DNA from: Pseudomonas taiwanensis
GTDB taxonomy: Bacteria; Pseudomonadota; Gammaproteobacteria; Pseudomonadales; Pseudomonadaceae
Direction: 5' to 3'
DNA length: 64,000 nucleotides
NCBI RefSeq assembly: GCF_013393345.1
Contig: NZ_QJRF01000064.1
Coordinates: forward strand, 124,001 to 188,000
In this document: positions 30,534 to 39,694 of the stretch, one piece after another
Position numbering within the stretch: position 1 is the stretch's first letter
Layout: each line of letters starts with the position of its first letter
Position numbers and translations under genes: made by a program
The notes under the pieces: model-generated
What the model was told of the DNA's origin: nothing
What the model saw: the letters and a program-made list of their open reading frames with translations, nothing else
The model's database searches: none

Positions 30534-31012
30534 GAGTCTTCTCCGTCTTGTTCTTTTTGTTGGCCGGAGTATCCAGAACCGCTGCCGCACTCAGGCCGTA
30601 GGGCTGATGCCATCGGATTACGGATTACGCAAAGCGTGAAAACAGACAGACAACCTCACAGAACATGCAAGGTTCTTGAGAAGAATAATCACCCTCTCGC
30701 AGATATCCACTCGCCGCCCCTATTGAGTTCGAGCACGAGAACCGGCGCATTGCCACCAGCCCTGCACACTTCCAGCCGACATCCAGAACGGTGCTGGCGC
30801 AGGGCTCAATGCAGATGACCGCAAAGCGCCGCGTGGTGTTCCCGGTTTTTTCGCGGATCACGATGCACCCCGCTGGTCAAACCCTGTGGGGGCGAATTCA
30901 TTCGCTAGCGGCAACGCAGTTGCCCCACGGAAAGGTCGAGCCTGGGATTTCCGAACCACATGGGTTTCGTGCCTCAACCCATCCTACGAAAGGCACCTCG
31001 AGTCGGGTTCGG
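30534..31012. other. Intergenic region upstream of arsR, with REP elements
   Basis: No gene is supported here. Positions 30534-30880 hold the upstream region of the MHS gene and otherwise nothing I recognise. Positions 30885-30940 carry a GTGGGGGCGAATTCATTCGC REP element followed by GCAACGCAGTTGCCCCAC. Positions 30958-30994 carry ATGGGTTTCGTGCCTCAACC followed by CATCCTACG, another recurrent family that also occurs near 40930 and 52080. Confidence 0.7.
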
Positions 31013-31056
31013 CTCATATTTGAAAATTCATATATTCGAAATTCCATATATGCGAT
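31013..31056 (+). promoter_or_regulatory. Putative arsR promoter/operator
   Basis: An AT-rich stretch in GC-rich surroundings. It contains TTGAAA (31020) as a possible -35, and a near direct repeat ATTCATATATTCG / ATTCCATATATGCG across the -10 zone, 29-60 bases before the arsR start. This is a plausible ArsR binding site. No experimental consensus was applied. Confidence 0.5.
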
Positions 31057-31084
31057 CCTTCGGGCACGCAATCTGGTGAGCGCC

Positions 31085-31441
31085 ATGACCGACCCTCTGA
31101 CCCCGACCACCGTTTTCAAATGCCTGGCCGACGAGACCCGTGTTCGCCTGATGCTGCTCATCACCCGTGAGCAGGAGTTGTGCGTCTGCGAACTCACCTG
31201 CGCCCTGGATGAAAGCCAGCCGAAGATTTCCCGGCACCTGGCGCAACTGCGCACCTGTGGCTTGTTGGCGGATCGCCGTCAGGGGCAATGGGTGTACTAC
31301 AGCCTGCATCCCAACCTTCCCGACTGGGTACATACGGTGCTGAGGACCGCGCTGGAGGCCAACACACATTGGCTGAGTCCCGATTCGAAGCGGCTGGATG
31401 GCATGGGCGGCCGTCCAGAGCGCGCCGCCGCCTGCTGCTGA
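31085..31441 (+). CDS. arsR: ArsR/SmtB family arsenic-responsive repressor
   Basis: A 118-residue winged-helix repressor. The metalloid site is in the recognition-helix region ELCVCELTCALDESQPKISR, with Cys33, Cys35 and Cys39; the usual ArsR pattern is ELCVCDL with a third Cys close by. Two more Cys end the protein (AACC). Binding of As(III) would release the operator and express the two genes that follow. ATG 31085 is chosen because it opens with the standard FKCLADETRVRLM region; longer readings lack family likeness. It is followed by GAPDH at 56 bases. Confidence 0.9.
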   Translation: MTDPLTPTTVFKCLADETRVRLMLLITREQELCVCELTCALDESQPKISRHLAQLRTCGLLADRRQGQWVYYSLHPNLPDWVHTVLRTALEANTHWLSPDSKRLDGMGGRPERAAACC

Positions 31442-31497
31442 GCGAACGCCAGAGCCCCCGTTCCATTTCATCCTGACAGTCTTACGAGAACACCAGC

Positions 31498-32502
31498 ATG
31501 AGCATCAAAGTCGGTATCAATGGTTTCGGTCGTATCGGTCGCCTGGCGCTACGCGCCGCCTGGGACTGGCCCGAGATGGAATTCGTCCATATCAACGACA
31601 CGGCCGGCGACGCCACCACCCACGCCCACCTGCTGAACTTCGATTCGGTGCACGGGCGCTGGCAGCACGAAGCGGGCAGTGATGGCGATTGCGTGGTGAT
31701 CGGCGGCAAGCGCATCCGAGTGACCGCCAACAAGGCCATCGCCGACACCGACTGGAGCGGCTGCGACCTGGTGATCGAGGCCAGCGGCAAGATGAAGACG
31801 GTTGCCGTCCTTCAGGCCTACCTGGACCAGGGCGTGAAGCGCGTGGTCGTCTGCGCGCCGGTCAAGGAGAAGGGCGCGCTGAACGTCGTCATGGGCGTCA
31901 ATCAGCACCTGCTCGACCCGGCGCAGCACCGCATCGTCACCGCCGCCTCCTGCACCACCAACTGCCTGGCCCCGGTGGTCAAGGTGATCCACGAGAACCT
32001 CGGCATTCGCCACGGCTCGATCACCACCATCCACGACCTGACCAATACGCAGAGCATCCTCGATACACCTCATAAGGACCTGCGCCGAGCCCGCGCCTCG
32101 GGCATGAGCCTGATTCCCACCACCACAGGTTCGGCCACCGCCATCGCCGAGATATTCCCCGAGCTGCGCGGCAAGCTGAATGGCCATGCCGTGCGCGTGC
32201 CGCTGGCCAATGCTTCGCTGACCGACTGCGTGTTCGAGGTGGAGCGCGCGACCACGGTAGAGGAGGTCAATGCACTGCTCAAGGCGGCAGCCGACGGCCC
32301 GCTGAAGAACATCCTGGGCTATGAAGAGCGGCCGCTGGTGTCCATCGACTACCGCACCGACCCGCGCTCCTCGATCATCGATGCGTTGTCGACCCTGGTG
32401 GTCAACAGCACTCAGGTGAAGCTCTACGCCTGGTACGACAACGAGTGGGGCTATGCCAATCGAGCGGCGGAGCTGGCCCGTCTGGTCGGCGCTGCGGAGT
32501 AA
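31498..32502 (+). CDS. ArsJ-associated glyceraldehyde-3-phosphate dehydrogenase
   Basis: A 334-residue GAPDH with NAD motif [10 protein letters not shown] and the catalytic Cys in [11 protein letters not shown]. Set between arsR and arsJ, it matches the operon known from Pseudomonas in which this GAPDH uses arsenate in place of phosphate to make 1-arseno-3-phosphoglycerate, which ArsJ then exports. It is probably an extra copy for arsenate resistance, not the main glycolytic enzyme. The gap to arsJ is nine bases. Confidence 0.92.
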   Translation: MSIKVGINGFGRIGRLALRAAWDWPEMEFVHINDTAGDATTHAHLLNFDSVHGRWQHEAGSDGDCVVIGGKRIRVTANKAIADTDWSGCDLVIEASGKMKTVAVLQAYLDQGVKRVVVCAPVKEKGALNVVMGVNQHLLDPAQHRIVTAASCTTNCLAPVVKVIHENLGIRHGSITTIHDLTNTQSILDTPHKDLRRARASGMSLIPTTTGSATAIAEIFPELRGKLNGHAVRVPLANASLTDCVFEVERATTVEEVNALLKAAADGPLKNILGYEERPLVSIDYRTDPRSSIIDALSTLVVNSTQVKLYAWYDNEWGYANRAAELARLVGAAE

Positions 32503-32511
32503 CCAGAGATC

Positions 32512-33735
32512 ATGCAGGCGTTGTCAGCCCTCTCCACGGAAGTGCGCCAGTACCTGTTGGTCACCGGCAATTACTGGGCCTTCACCCTCACTGACGGCGC
32601 GCTGCGCATGTTGGTGGTGCTGCACTTCCACACCCTGGGCTATACGCCGCTGCAGATCGCCGCGCTGTTCCTGTTCTACGAGATCTTCGGCGTGATCACC
32701 AACCTGGTGGGCGGCTACCTCGGCGCTCGCCTCGGGCTGAACCGCACCATGAACATCGGCTTGGGTATGCAGGTGCTGGCCTTGCTGATGCTGACGGTAC
32801 CGGCCGCCTGGCTGACCGTGCCCTGGGTGATGGGCGCCCAGGCGTTGTCGGGCATCGCCAAGGACCTCAACAAGATGAGCGCCAAGAGCTCGATCAAGCT
32901 GCTGGTACCGGACAGCCAGCAGGGCACGCTGTACCGCTGGGTGGCCATCCTCACTGGCTCGAAGAATGCCCTGAAGGGCGTCGGCTTCTTCCTCGGCGGC
33001 GCGCTGCTCGCCTTGCTAGGTTTCACCGGGGCCGTGCTGGCGATGGCGGCGGTGCTGGCACTGATCTGGCTGGGCAGCCTGGTACTGCTGAAGAAGGATC
33101 TGGGCAAGGCCAAGGCGAAACCGAAGTTCCGCGACATGCTCTCCAAGAGCCGGGCGATCAACATCCTCTCGGCGGCGCGGCTGTTTCTCTTTGGCGCTCG
33201 CGACGTCTGGTTCGTGGTGGCGCTGCCGGTGTACCTGAGCACGGTACTCGGCTGGGATTTCTGGCTGGTCGGCGGCTTTCTTGCCGCCTGGATCATCGGT
33301 TACGGCATCGTGCAGTCCTTCGCCCCGCACATCACCGGCAAAAATACCGGGCATGTGCCGGATGGCCGCGTCGCCTTCACCTGGGCCCTGGCCTTGGCCG
33401 GGCTTCCCGCGCTGGTCGCCCTGGGGCTCACCGCCGGCTGGTCGGCGCAGGCGGTATTGCTCGGCGGGTTGATGCTGTTCGGCGTGCTGTTCGCGGTGAA
33501 TTCGTCGCTGCACAGCTACCTGATCGTCAGCTATGCCAAGGAGGACGGGGTGTCCCTGGACGTGGGCTTCTACTACATGTCCAACGCGCTGGGCCGTCTG
33601 GTTGGCACGCTGCTCTCGGGCTGGGTGTTCCAGCAATACGGACTCGAGGCCTGCCTCTGGGTATCCAGTGGATTCGTGCTGCTGGCGGCGCTGATCTCCA
33701 TCGCGCTGCCACGGCACCAGACGCCAGCCTCGTGA
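32512..33735 (+). CDS. arsJ: Organoarsenical efflux MFS transporter ArsJ
   Basis: A 407-residue transporter with about 11-12 membrane segments. LVTGNYWAFTLTDGALRMLV and the loop GIAKDLNKMSAKSSIKLL are characteristic of ArsJ. It exports 1-arseno-3-phosphoglycerate, which falls apart to arsenate outside, giving net arsenate extrusion without an arsenate reductase. No arsB, arsC or acr3 gene is in the window. It is the last gene of arsR-GAPDH-arsJ. Confidence 0.92.
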   Translation: MQALSALSTEVRQYLLVTGNYWAFTLTDGALRMLVVLHFHTLGYTPLQIAALFLFYEIFGVITNLVGGYLGARLGLNRTMNIGLGMQVLALLMLTVPAAWLTVPWVMGAQALSGIAKDLNKMSAKSSIKLLVPDSQQGTLYRWVAILTGSKNALKGVGFFLGGALLALLGFTGAVLAMAAVLALIWLGSLVLLKKDLGKAKAKPKFRDMLSKSRAINILSAARLFLFGARDVWFVVALPVYLSTVLGWDFWLVGGFLAAWIIGYGIVQSFAPHITGKNTGHVPDGRVAFTWALALAGLPALVALGLTAGWSAQAVLLGGLMLFGVLFAVNSSLHSYLIVSYAKEDGVSLDVGFYYMSNALGRLVGTLLSGWVFQQYGLEACLWVSSGFVLLAALISIALPRHQTPAS

Positions 33736-33763
33736 GGCTGGTGTCTACCACGCTCAAAATCAG

Positions 33764-33785
33764 AACGGGCCCGTATGGACCCGTT
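33764..33785. terminator. Hairpin between arsJ and convergent MFS gene
   Basis: AACGGGCCC and GGACCCGTT form a stem with one wobble around a GTAT loop. On the minus strand it is followed by CTGATTTT. It likely ends the converging transcript(s). Confidence 0.55.
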
Positions 33786-33799
33786 CGTGTGTGTCGCGA

Positions 33800-35131
33800 T
33801 TAAACCGACGCAGCCACCTTCGCATTCAGCGTCATTCCCGGTTCCGCATCGATCGCCTCCATGTCGAGGTGCGCCGTCTCCTTCAGCAGGAATGAACACA
33901 CCGCCACCAGCGTCAGTGCAGCCGCACCATAGGCGGCCACGCCGAACGGGCTGCCCGTCGCGATCAGGATCGCCGTCGCCAGGCTGGACGCCGTGCCGCC
34001 GCCGAAGGCCGCGCCGATCTGGTAGGCGGCGGACATGCCGGAGTAGCGCATGGAGCGGGGGAACTGTTCGGCGAGGAAGGCCGGGATCGGACCCTGGGTG
34101 GCGCCCATCAGCGCGCCCACGACCACATAGGCGGCGCAGGCCACCGCCAGGCTGTGACGGCCGACCAGGGCGAAGAAGACGAAGAAGCCGGCGGCCATCA
34201 GCACCGAACCCAGGATCATCACCTTGCGCCGGCCCAGGCGGTCGGAGAGGGCAGCGAACAGCGGGGCGCTGATGACGATGGCGATGGACAGGGATACGTC
34301 GAAGAGCAGGGCTTCAGTGCTGCCGTAGCCCACCTCGGTGGCGTAGGCGAGGAAGAAGGTGCTGCCGATGTAGGCGATGGTCACGTAACCGAAGGCGATG
34401 CCGATGCACAGCAGCATCTCGCGGGGACGCGAACGCAGGGCGGCGACCAGGGGCAGGCGGGTGTTCTCGCTGCGTTGCAGGGGCTTGCTGGCAGGGTTCG
34501 ACAGGCGTGCATAGAGGCCGATCAGTACCAGCACCCCGCCGAGCCAGAAGGGGATGCGCCAGGCGAAATCGGCGAGGTTGTCGTCGAAGGCCGCGCTGAC
34601 GATGGCGAATACCGCCGAGCCGAGGATGCCGCCGATGCCGATGCCCATGCTGGTGAAGCTGCCCCAGAGGCCACGTTTGCCTGGCGGCGCGGATTCGATG
34701 CCGAACAGCGCTGCGCCACCCCATTCACCGCCCGCCGCGAAGCCCTGCACCAGGCGCAGCAGCACCAACAGGATGGGCGCGGCGACGCCGATGCTGTCGT
34801 GGCTGGGCAGGCAGCCGATGGCCAGGGTGGAGAAGCCCATCAGCAGCAGGGTGATCACCAGGGCTTTCTGCCGCCCGGCCTTGTCGCCCAGGTGGCCGAA
34901 GACCATGCCGCCCAGGGGGCGGGCGAAGAAGCCGGCACCGAAAGCGCCGAATGCCACCAGGGTAGCGGTGAGGCGGTCGAGATCAGGGAAGAACACCTGG
35001 GGGAAGACCAGGGCGGCGGCGACGCCGTAGATGACGAAGTCGTAGAACTCCAGGGCGGTGCCCATGCCGGATACGAAGAAGGTCCGAAGCGCCGATTGCG
35101 ATCCCGTTGCCGGGGAGGGTTGTTTGGCCAT
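33800..35131 (-). CDS. MHS family MFS transporter
   Basis: A 443-residue metabolite:proton symporter. GTALEFYDFVIYGVAAAL, GHLGDKAGRQKAL and LRLVQGFAAGGEWGGAALF are the family motifs; the length is normal. The substrate is unknown. It lies 70 bases downstream of the C45 hydrolase gene on the same strand and after a secreted amidohydrolase gene, so it probably imports the product or substrate of those hydrolases. It is only about 35% alike in overall pattern to the other MHS protein of the window by eye and lacks that protein's insert. Confidence 0.9.
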   Translation of the reverse strand: MAKQPSPATGSQSALRTFFVSGMGTALEFYDFVIYGVAAALVFPQVFFPDLDRLTATLVAFGAFGAGFFARPLGGMVFGHLGDKAGRQKALVITLLLMGFSTLAIGCLPSHDSIGVAAPILLVLLRLVQGFAAGGEWGGAALFGIESAPPGKRGLWGSFTSMGIGIGGILGSAVFAIVSAAFDDNLADFAWRIPFWLGGVLVLIGLYARLSNPASKPLQRSENTRLPLVAALRSRPREMLLCIGIAFGYVTIAYIGSTFFLAYATEVGYGSTEALLFDVSLSIAIVISAPLFAALSDRLGRRKVMILGSVLMAAGFFVFFALVGRHSLAVACAAYVVVGALMGATQGPIPAFLAEQFPRSMRYSGMSAAYQIGAAFGGGTASSLATAILIATGSPFGVAAYGAAALTLVAVCSFLLKETAHLDMEAIDAEPGMTLNAKVAASV

Positions 35132-35201
35132 GTGCCTTTGCTCGTCTTGTCGTTGTTGGAGGGAGCTGGCGACGGCCGGTGGCGCCGGCCGCCGATCAGG
35201 G

Positions 35202-36278
35202 TCAGAAGCGCACGCTGCCCGAACGGGCGAGCACGACCGGGTTGCCGGCGGCGTACTCCAGTTCGCACCGTTCGGTGTCGATGCCGATGGTGAGCAGGGT
35301 TTCCCAGCGTTCTTTCGGCGGCAGGCTCAGGTCCGGGTGGAAGCAGATTGGCGCCTGCTCGCCGGGTTCTCCGCACATGGCACTGGCGCGGGAAGCCAGG
35401 GTCGCGCCGGTCATCTGGGGCCTTTGGGCATTCACGTGGTCCAGGCGGGCGTAAGTGGTGGAGACGTCGAGGGTCCGCTCGCCGGGGACCAGTTCGGGCG
35501 CGAGGAAGTGGTTGGTGTGGGTGACCCAGCCATCCTCGTTGGGGAGCACCACGGCGGTCGCTTCGCGGGACATTTCGATGCTGGCGGCGCGGGGTGCGGT
35601 GTCCGTGTGGGAGAACACCGTCAGCACGGTGGACGCACTGACCCGTGCGGAACGGGCGAGGGCGATCGCCTCCTCGACGCTGCGGGCTTCTTCCAGCACG
35701 CGACGGGCGATGGCGTGCACCGGCACGCCGGCGCTGTCGTTGTCGCTGCCGTGGTGGAGGATGTTGAAGTGCATGCCCAGGCCGGCGCTGTTGACGCCGA
35801 TCTTGCCGAGCATGCCGAACTCGGTGAACAGCTTGACCGAGAGGCCGGCGTTGCTGGTCAGCTGCAGCATCAGGCCATCAGGGACCAGCGAGTCGTGCCA
35901 GTCCCAGGTCTGGATGGTACGCGGGGCCTCTGCGCCGCGCGGGGCGTATACGGCGGTGGAGCACTCGCCTTCAGGCGGCGTCGGCATCACCGCGAGGATT
36001 TCCGTGCGCGCGTTCAGCGCTGCCAGTTGCCAGAGCGGCATCCCGGCGCCTTCGGCGGTGGCGACAATTTCCTGCGCCAGGTTCGGGCTCCAGGCTTCCA
36101 GGGCGGCGAGGCTGGCTTCACCGAGGCTGCGTACCCGTGCCGGGTCGATATCCACCTGGGAGAAGAAATCGAGGTAGAGCGATACCGTGTGCCGGATCTG
36201 CTCCGCCCACCGTTCACCGATCTGCCGGCCACGGATCTGCGGGTTCTGGGTGTCGGTGACGAAGGTATGGACTTTCAC
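35202..36278 (-). CDS. C45 family autoproteolytic acyltransferase/hydrolase
   Basis: A 358-residue Ntn-hydrolase related to penicillin acyl-CoA:6-APA acyltransferase. The probable nucleophile is Cys106 in PEGECSTAV, which becomes N-terminal after self-cleavage at the Glu-Cys bond. NARTEILAV before it and TWDWHDSLVPDG and HTNHFLAPEL after it are conserved in the family. Such enzymes cleave or transfer amide-linked acyl groups. No signal peptide is visible, so it acts in the cytosol. It sits between a secreted amidohydrolase gene and a transporter gene on one strand. Confidence 0.87.
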   Translation of the reverse strand: MKVHTFVTDTQNPQIRGRQIGERWAEQIRHTVSLYLDFFSQVDIDPARVRSLGEASLAALEAWSPNLAQEIVATAEGAGMPLWQLAALNARTEILAVMPTPPEGECSTAVYAPRGAEAPRTIQTWDWHDSLVPDGLMLQLTSNAGLSVKLFTEFGMLGKIGVNSAGLGMHFNILHHGSDNDSAGVPVHAIARRVLEEARSVEEAIALARSARVSASTVLTVFSHTDTAPRAASIEMSREATAVVLPNEDGWVTHTNHFLAPELVPGERTLDVSTTYARLDHVNAQRPQMTGATLASRASAMCGEPGEQAPICFHPDLSLPPKERWETLLTIGIDTERCELEYAAGNPVVLARSGSVRF

Positions 36279-36363
36279 TGCGTATTACCTGTTCAGCGTT
36301 GAATGGCGGGCGTGATGCGGCCCGGAACCTCTGGTCGAAGCCCCGGGACTGGAGAAACGGAAA

Positions 36364-38091
36364 TCAGCGGTTGCGGGTGTAAACGTCGCGGCCGGCGAAC
36401 CAGGTCTTCAGCACCTGGGTGTCCCGCAGGGCTTCGGGTTCGACCTGGAATACGTCACGGTCCAGCAGGATCAGGTCGGCCTGCTTGCCGGGCGCGAGTG
36501 AGCCGATGCGGTCGTCGAGGCGAATGGCTCGCGCGGCGTTCAACGTGTAGGCCTGGAACATCGTCTCGCGGTCGATTTCCTCGGCGGCGTTGAGCACACC
36601 CTTCGGTCCCTGGCGGCTGACGGCCTGATAGATGGCTTTCCACGGCTCGGGCGTGGTGATCGGCCAGTCGCTGGCGCCGGCGATGGTGGCGCCGTTCTTC
36701 AGCAGCGAGCGCGCCGGGTACTGGTACTGGAAGGCCATCGCGCTGACGTAGGGCTGCACCAGGTCGACGCTGAGCTCGTCGGCGGTTGCCCAGTAGAGCT
36801 GCATGGAGGCGATCACATCCAGCGGCTTGAAGCGGGCGAATTCCTTCGGATTGACCATCTGCAGGTGGGTGATGGAGTGGGGAATGCCGCTGCTCCGTGC
36901 CTTGCGCGCCTGCTCGATGCCATTGAGGGACTCGCGCACCGCGCGGTCGCCGATGGCGTGCACGTGCACCAGCCAGCCCCGCGCGTCTGCCGCGTCCACC
37001 AGTTCACCGAAGTGCGCCGGGTCGATCAGCAGTTCTCCGCTCTTGCTGGAGTTCTTGTAGGGCTCCAGCATCGCTGCGCTCTGTGCCGGGTGCTCCGCCA
37101 CGCCGTCGGCGAACACCTTGATGCCCGGCAGGCTGAGGTTCGGGACCCCGGCGAACTGCTGGCGCACCTTGTCCAGTTCATCCAGGTCCTTGGCGGTGGC
37201 CTTGGAGTCCGCCATCAACAGGGCGGCGACATGGGCGCTGAGCTCGCCAGATTCCGCCATGGCCTTGTAGATGGGCAGCACGCCCACCGAGCTGTTGTCG
37301 ATGGGGCCACCGGGAATCTCGTTGGCCAGCGGGTCCATCCAGGCGGTGATCCCCAGGCTGTTGTAGTAGTGCAGCGCGTCGCGGGCGCCGCCCAGCAGGT
37401 CGTCCCGGGAAGGCAGCGGGATCAGCTCCTGGGCGGCGTAGAGGCCTGCGTCGACGAGGAACCCGTTGGGCTGGCCGTCTGCACGGTGGCCGATGGTGGC
37501 GAGTTCTTCACCCTTGAGGCCTTTCACCTTGGCGGCATCGATGCCGGCGCGCTTGAGCATGGCCTGGTTGGCCCAGCCGGTGTGGTAGTCCCAACCGGCG
37601 AAGAGGATCGGCGTGTTCGCCCACTCGCCGTTGTCGAAGTGCTGCGCGAAGGCGTCGAGCTGATCCCAGTAGCTGGTGGGCACACCGCCAACCACCAGGA
37701 ATTCGCCGCGCTTCGCCTTGCCGTCTTCCCGCCACTGGCGCAGGCGCTGTTCCAGTTCAGCCAGGGGAATTTCCTCGCCATTGAGGTTGGCCTGACGCAT
37801 TTGCAGCCCGCCCTTGATCACGTGGGCGTGGGAGTCGATGAAGCCCGGCATCAGCACCTTGCCGCCGAGGTCCAGCACCTGTGTATCCGCCTGCCTGAGC
37901 GGCAGCACCTCGGCATCGGAGCCCACGGCCACGATCTTGCCGTTCTCGATGGCGACGGCCTGCTGCAACGCCTGGCCAGACTCGGCGGTGTAGACCTTGC
38001 CGTTGTGCAGGATGAGATCGGCGGCTGCCATAGTTTCCATGGAAGAAAAGGCGAGGGCGATGGAGATCGCCAAGGGTGCAATCGGCTTCAT
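36364..38091 (-). CDS. Exported amidohydrolase, YtcJ-like
   Basis: A 575-residue protein with a signal peptide (MKPIAPLAISIALAFSSMET, cleavage near MAA). A metal-dependent amidohydrolase domain follows: MPGFIDSHAHVIKGG has the HxH pair, LVHVHAIGDRAVRESL the next His, and IAGASDWPITTPEPW the metal Asp. ADLILLDRDVF near the end is the usual closing beta strand. YtcJ-type enzymes cut amides or imides in the periplasm. The MKPIAPLA start gives a clean signal peptide, unlike the longer reading. It is divergent from a LysR gene. Confidence 0.88.
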   Translation of the reverse strand: MKPIAPLAISIALAFSSMETMAAADLILHNGKVYTAESGQALQQAVAIENGKIVAVGSDAEVLPLRQADTQVLDLGGKVLMPGFIDSHAHVIKGGLQMRQANLNGEEIPLAELEQRLRQWREDGKAKRGEFLVVGGVPTSYWDQLDAFAQHFDNGEWANTPILFAGWDYHTGWANQAMLKRAGIDAAKVKGLKGEELATIGHRADGQPNGFLVDAGLYAAQELIPLPSRDDLLGGARDALHYYNSLGITAWMDPLANEIPGGPIDNSSVGVLPIYKAMAESGELSAHVAALLMADSKATAKDLDELDKVRQQFAGVPNLSLPGIKVFADGVAEHPAQSAAMLEPYKNSSKSGELLIDPAHFGELVDAADARGWLVHVHAIGDRAVRESLNGIEQARKARSSGIPHSITHLQMVNPKEFARFKPLDVIASMQLYWATADELSVDLVQPYVSAMAFQYQYPARSLLKNGATIAGASDWPITTPEPWKAIYQAVSRQGPKGVLNAAEEIDRETMFQAYTLNAARAIRLDDRIGSLAPGKQADLILLDRDVFQVEPEALRDTQVLKTWFAGRDVYTRNR

Positions 38092-38198
38092 TGTGGGATG
38101 GCCTTGATTCTTGTTGGTCTGTGGGCGAAGACTAACCAGTCGGCCAGCCCGGAATAACGCCAGGCTCGGCATAACTTCTTTTCTGAAGTGGAAATAAA

Positions 38199-39137
38199 AT
38201 GGATCGATTGACCGCGCTGGGGATGTTCGTGGCCGCTGCCGAGCATGGCAATTTCAGCCGTGCGGCGGAGCATCTGGGCACCACGCCATCCTCGCTGACC
38301 AAGGCCATCGCGCAGCTGGAAGAAGGGCTGGGCGCCAAGCTGTTCGAGCGCACCACTCGTCGGATGTCGCTGACCGAAGCCGGGCACATCTACCTGGAAG
38401 GTGCCCGCCAGGCGCTGATGCAACTGCAGCTGGCCGGCGAAGGTGTCGAGCAGTTGCAGCACGAGCTGCGCGGCAGCCTGCGCATCACTGCGCCGCCGTC
38501 ATTCGCTCCGGCCTTCCTCAACGCCGTCTGCTGCCGATTCCTTCGCGAGCATCCCCACGTTCACCTGGACGTGGACCTGTCCGACGAGTACGTCGACCTG
38601 GTGGACGGCGGCTACGACCTGGCCCTGCGCGACGGACCCACCGACCTGCCCGGCGTGATCGCCCAGCCGCTGGTGGAAAACCGCATCACCCTTTGCGCCA
38701 GCCCCGCCTACCTGTCCCGCAGGGGAGGGGACGTGAACCTCGACAACTACTTCCAGCACGACTGGCTGATCCTTCGCCATCCGCTGCTCAACCGGCATTT
38801 CTGGTGGGTGACCAGGGGCGAGCAACGCATCCGCCTCAACCAGCCGACGCCGAGGGTGTCGAGCGACAACTACGACTTCCTGCTGGCCTGCCTGCTGGAC
38901 GGACAGGGCCTGCAGTTCATTCCGCAATGGAGCGCTGAACCCTATCTCGCCCGGGGCGAACTGGTGGAGGTGATGCCCGAGTATTGGCGCGAGCCCAGCG
39001 GCTTTGGTCCGCAGGTCTACGTGCTCTACCTGACCCACAGGCGCAACACGCGCAAGGTGAAGGTGTTCATCGAGTACTTGAAGGCGCATTGGCGAGGCGG
39101 CGGTGGTGAAGGACGTCTGACCGGCTCGCCCGGTTGA
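38199..39137 (+). CDS. LysR family transcriptional regulator
   Basis: A 312-residue regulator. The N-terminal helix-turn-helix (FVAAAEHGNFSRAAEHLGTT, with SSLTKAIAQLEEGLGAKLF) is followed by a LysR ligand domain. It belongs by eye to the DmlR/AaeR-like subgroup (RTTRRMSLTEAG, DLALRDGP). It is transcribed away from the amidohydrolase gene with 107 bases between, the classic arrangement for a LysR regulator controlling the divergent operon (amidohydrolase, C45 hydrolase, MHS transporter). Confidence 0.9.
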   Translation: MDRLTALGMFVAAAEHGNFSRAAEHLGTTPSSLTKAIAQLEEGLGAKLFERTTRRMSLTEAGHIYLEGARQALMQLQLAGEGVEQLQHELRGSLRITAPPSFAPAFLNAVCCRFLREHPHVHLDVDLSDEYVDLVDGGYDLALRDGPTDLPGVIAQPLVENRITLCASPAYLSRRGGDVNLDNYFQHDWLILRHPLLNRHFWWVTRGEQRIRLNQPTPRVSSDNYDFLLACLLDGQGLQFIPQWSAEPYLARGELVEVMPEYWREPSGFGPQVYVLYLTHRRNTRKVKVFIEYLKAHWRGGGGEGRLTGSPG

Positions 39138-39172
39138 ACAGACAGGTCGAGTTATAGCGCCGATGACACGAC

Positions 39173-39598
39173 CTACTTGGCAAACAGCTGCCCGATATCC
39201 TTGAACGCCTTGAACTCCAGCGCGTTGCCGCACGGGTCGAAGAGGAACATCGTCGCCTGTTCGCCCACCTGGCCCTTGAAGCGGATATAGGGCTCGATCA
39301 CGAACTGGGTACCCAAGGACTCCAGGCGCTTGGCCAGGGCTTCCCACTGCGACCATTCCAGCACCACGCCAAAGTGCGGCACGGGCACATCGTGGCCATC
39401 CACCGCGTTGGTGTGGGCGTGATTCTGCGAGTCGGTCTTCGGGTGTTCGTGGATCACCAACTGGTGCCCGAAGAAATTGAAGTCCACCCAGTGGCTGCTG
39501 GAGCGGCCTTCCTCCAGGCCGAACACGTCACCGTAGAAGGCGCGGGCGGCGGCAAGGTCGTACACGGGAATCGCCAGGTGGAAGGGGGAAAGGTTCAT
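39173..39598 (-). CDS. VOC family protein (glyoxalase-like)
   Basis: A 141-residue vicinal-oxygen-chelate protein. It opens [20 protein letters not shown], with the metal His at residue 7 or so, and closes [16 protein letters not shown], with the metal Glu. The middle [16 protein letters not shown] offers another His. The size and the [10 protein letters not shown] ending resemble small dioxygenase-like or dipeptide-type VOC proteins; the reaction cannot be named. It lies 96 bases downstream of a LysR gene on the same strand. Confidence 0.87.
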   Translation of the reverse strand: MNLSPFHLAIPVYDLAAARAFYGDVFGLEEGRSSSHWVDFNFFGHQLVIHEHPKTDSQNHAHTNAVDGHDVPVPHFGVVLEWSQWEALAKRLESLGTQFVIEPYIRFKGQVGEQATMFLFDPCGNALEFKAFKDIGQLFAK

Positions 39599-39694
39599 CG
39601 AAGGCTCCGGCGGCTGGTCTTTGGAGGCTTCAATCTTCGATTCGAATCCGTTGGGGTGAAAGCGAATAAGGCCTTCGCTCAGCCCAAAGGATTC

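Noticed and set aside
28833-30818. A 661-codon plus-strand frame over the MHS gene
   Set aside because: Shadow of the minus-strand transporter, which has clear MFS motifs.
30534-31084. Extended N-terminal reading of arsR from 30791
   Set aside because: The added 98 residues run through REP elements and the arsR promoter region and lack family likeness.
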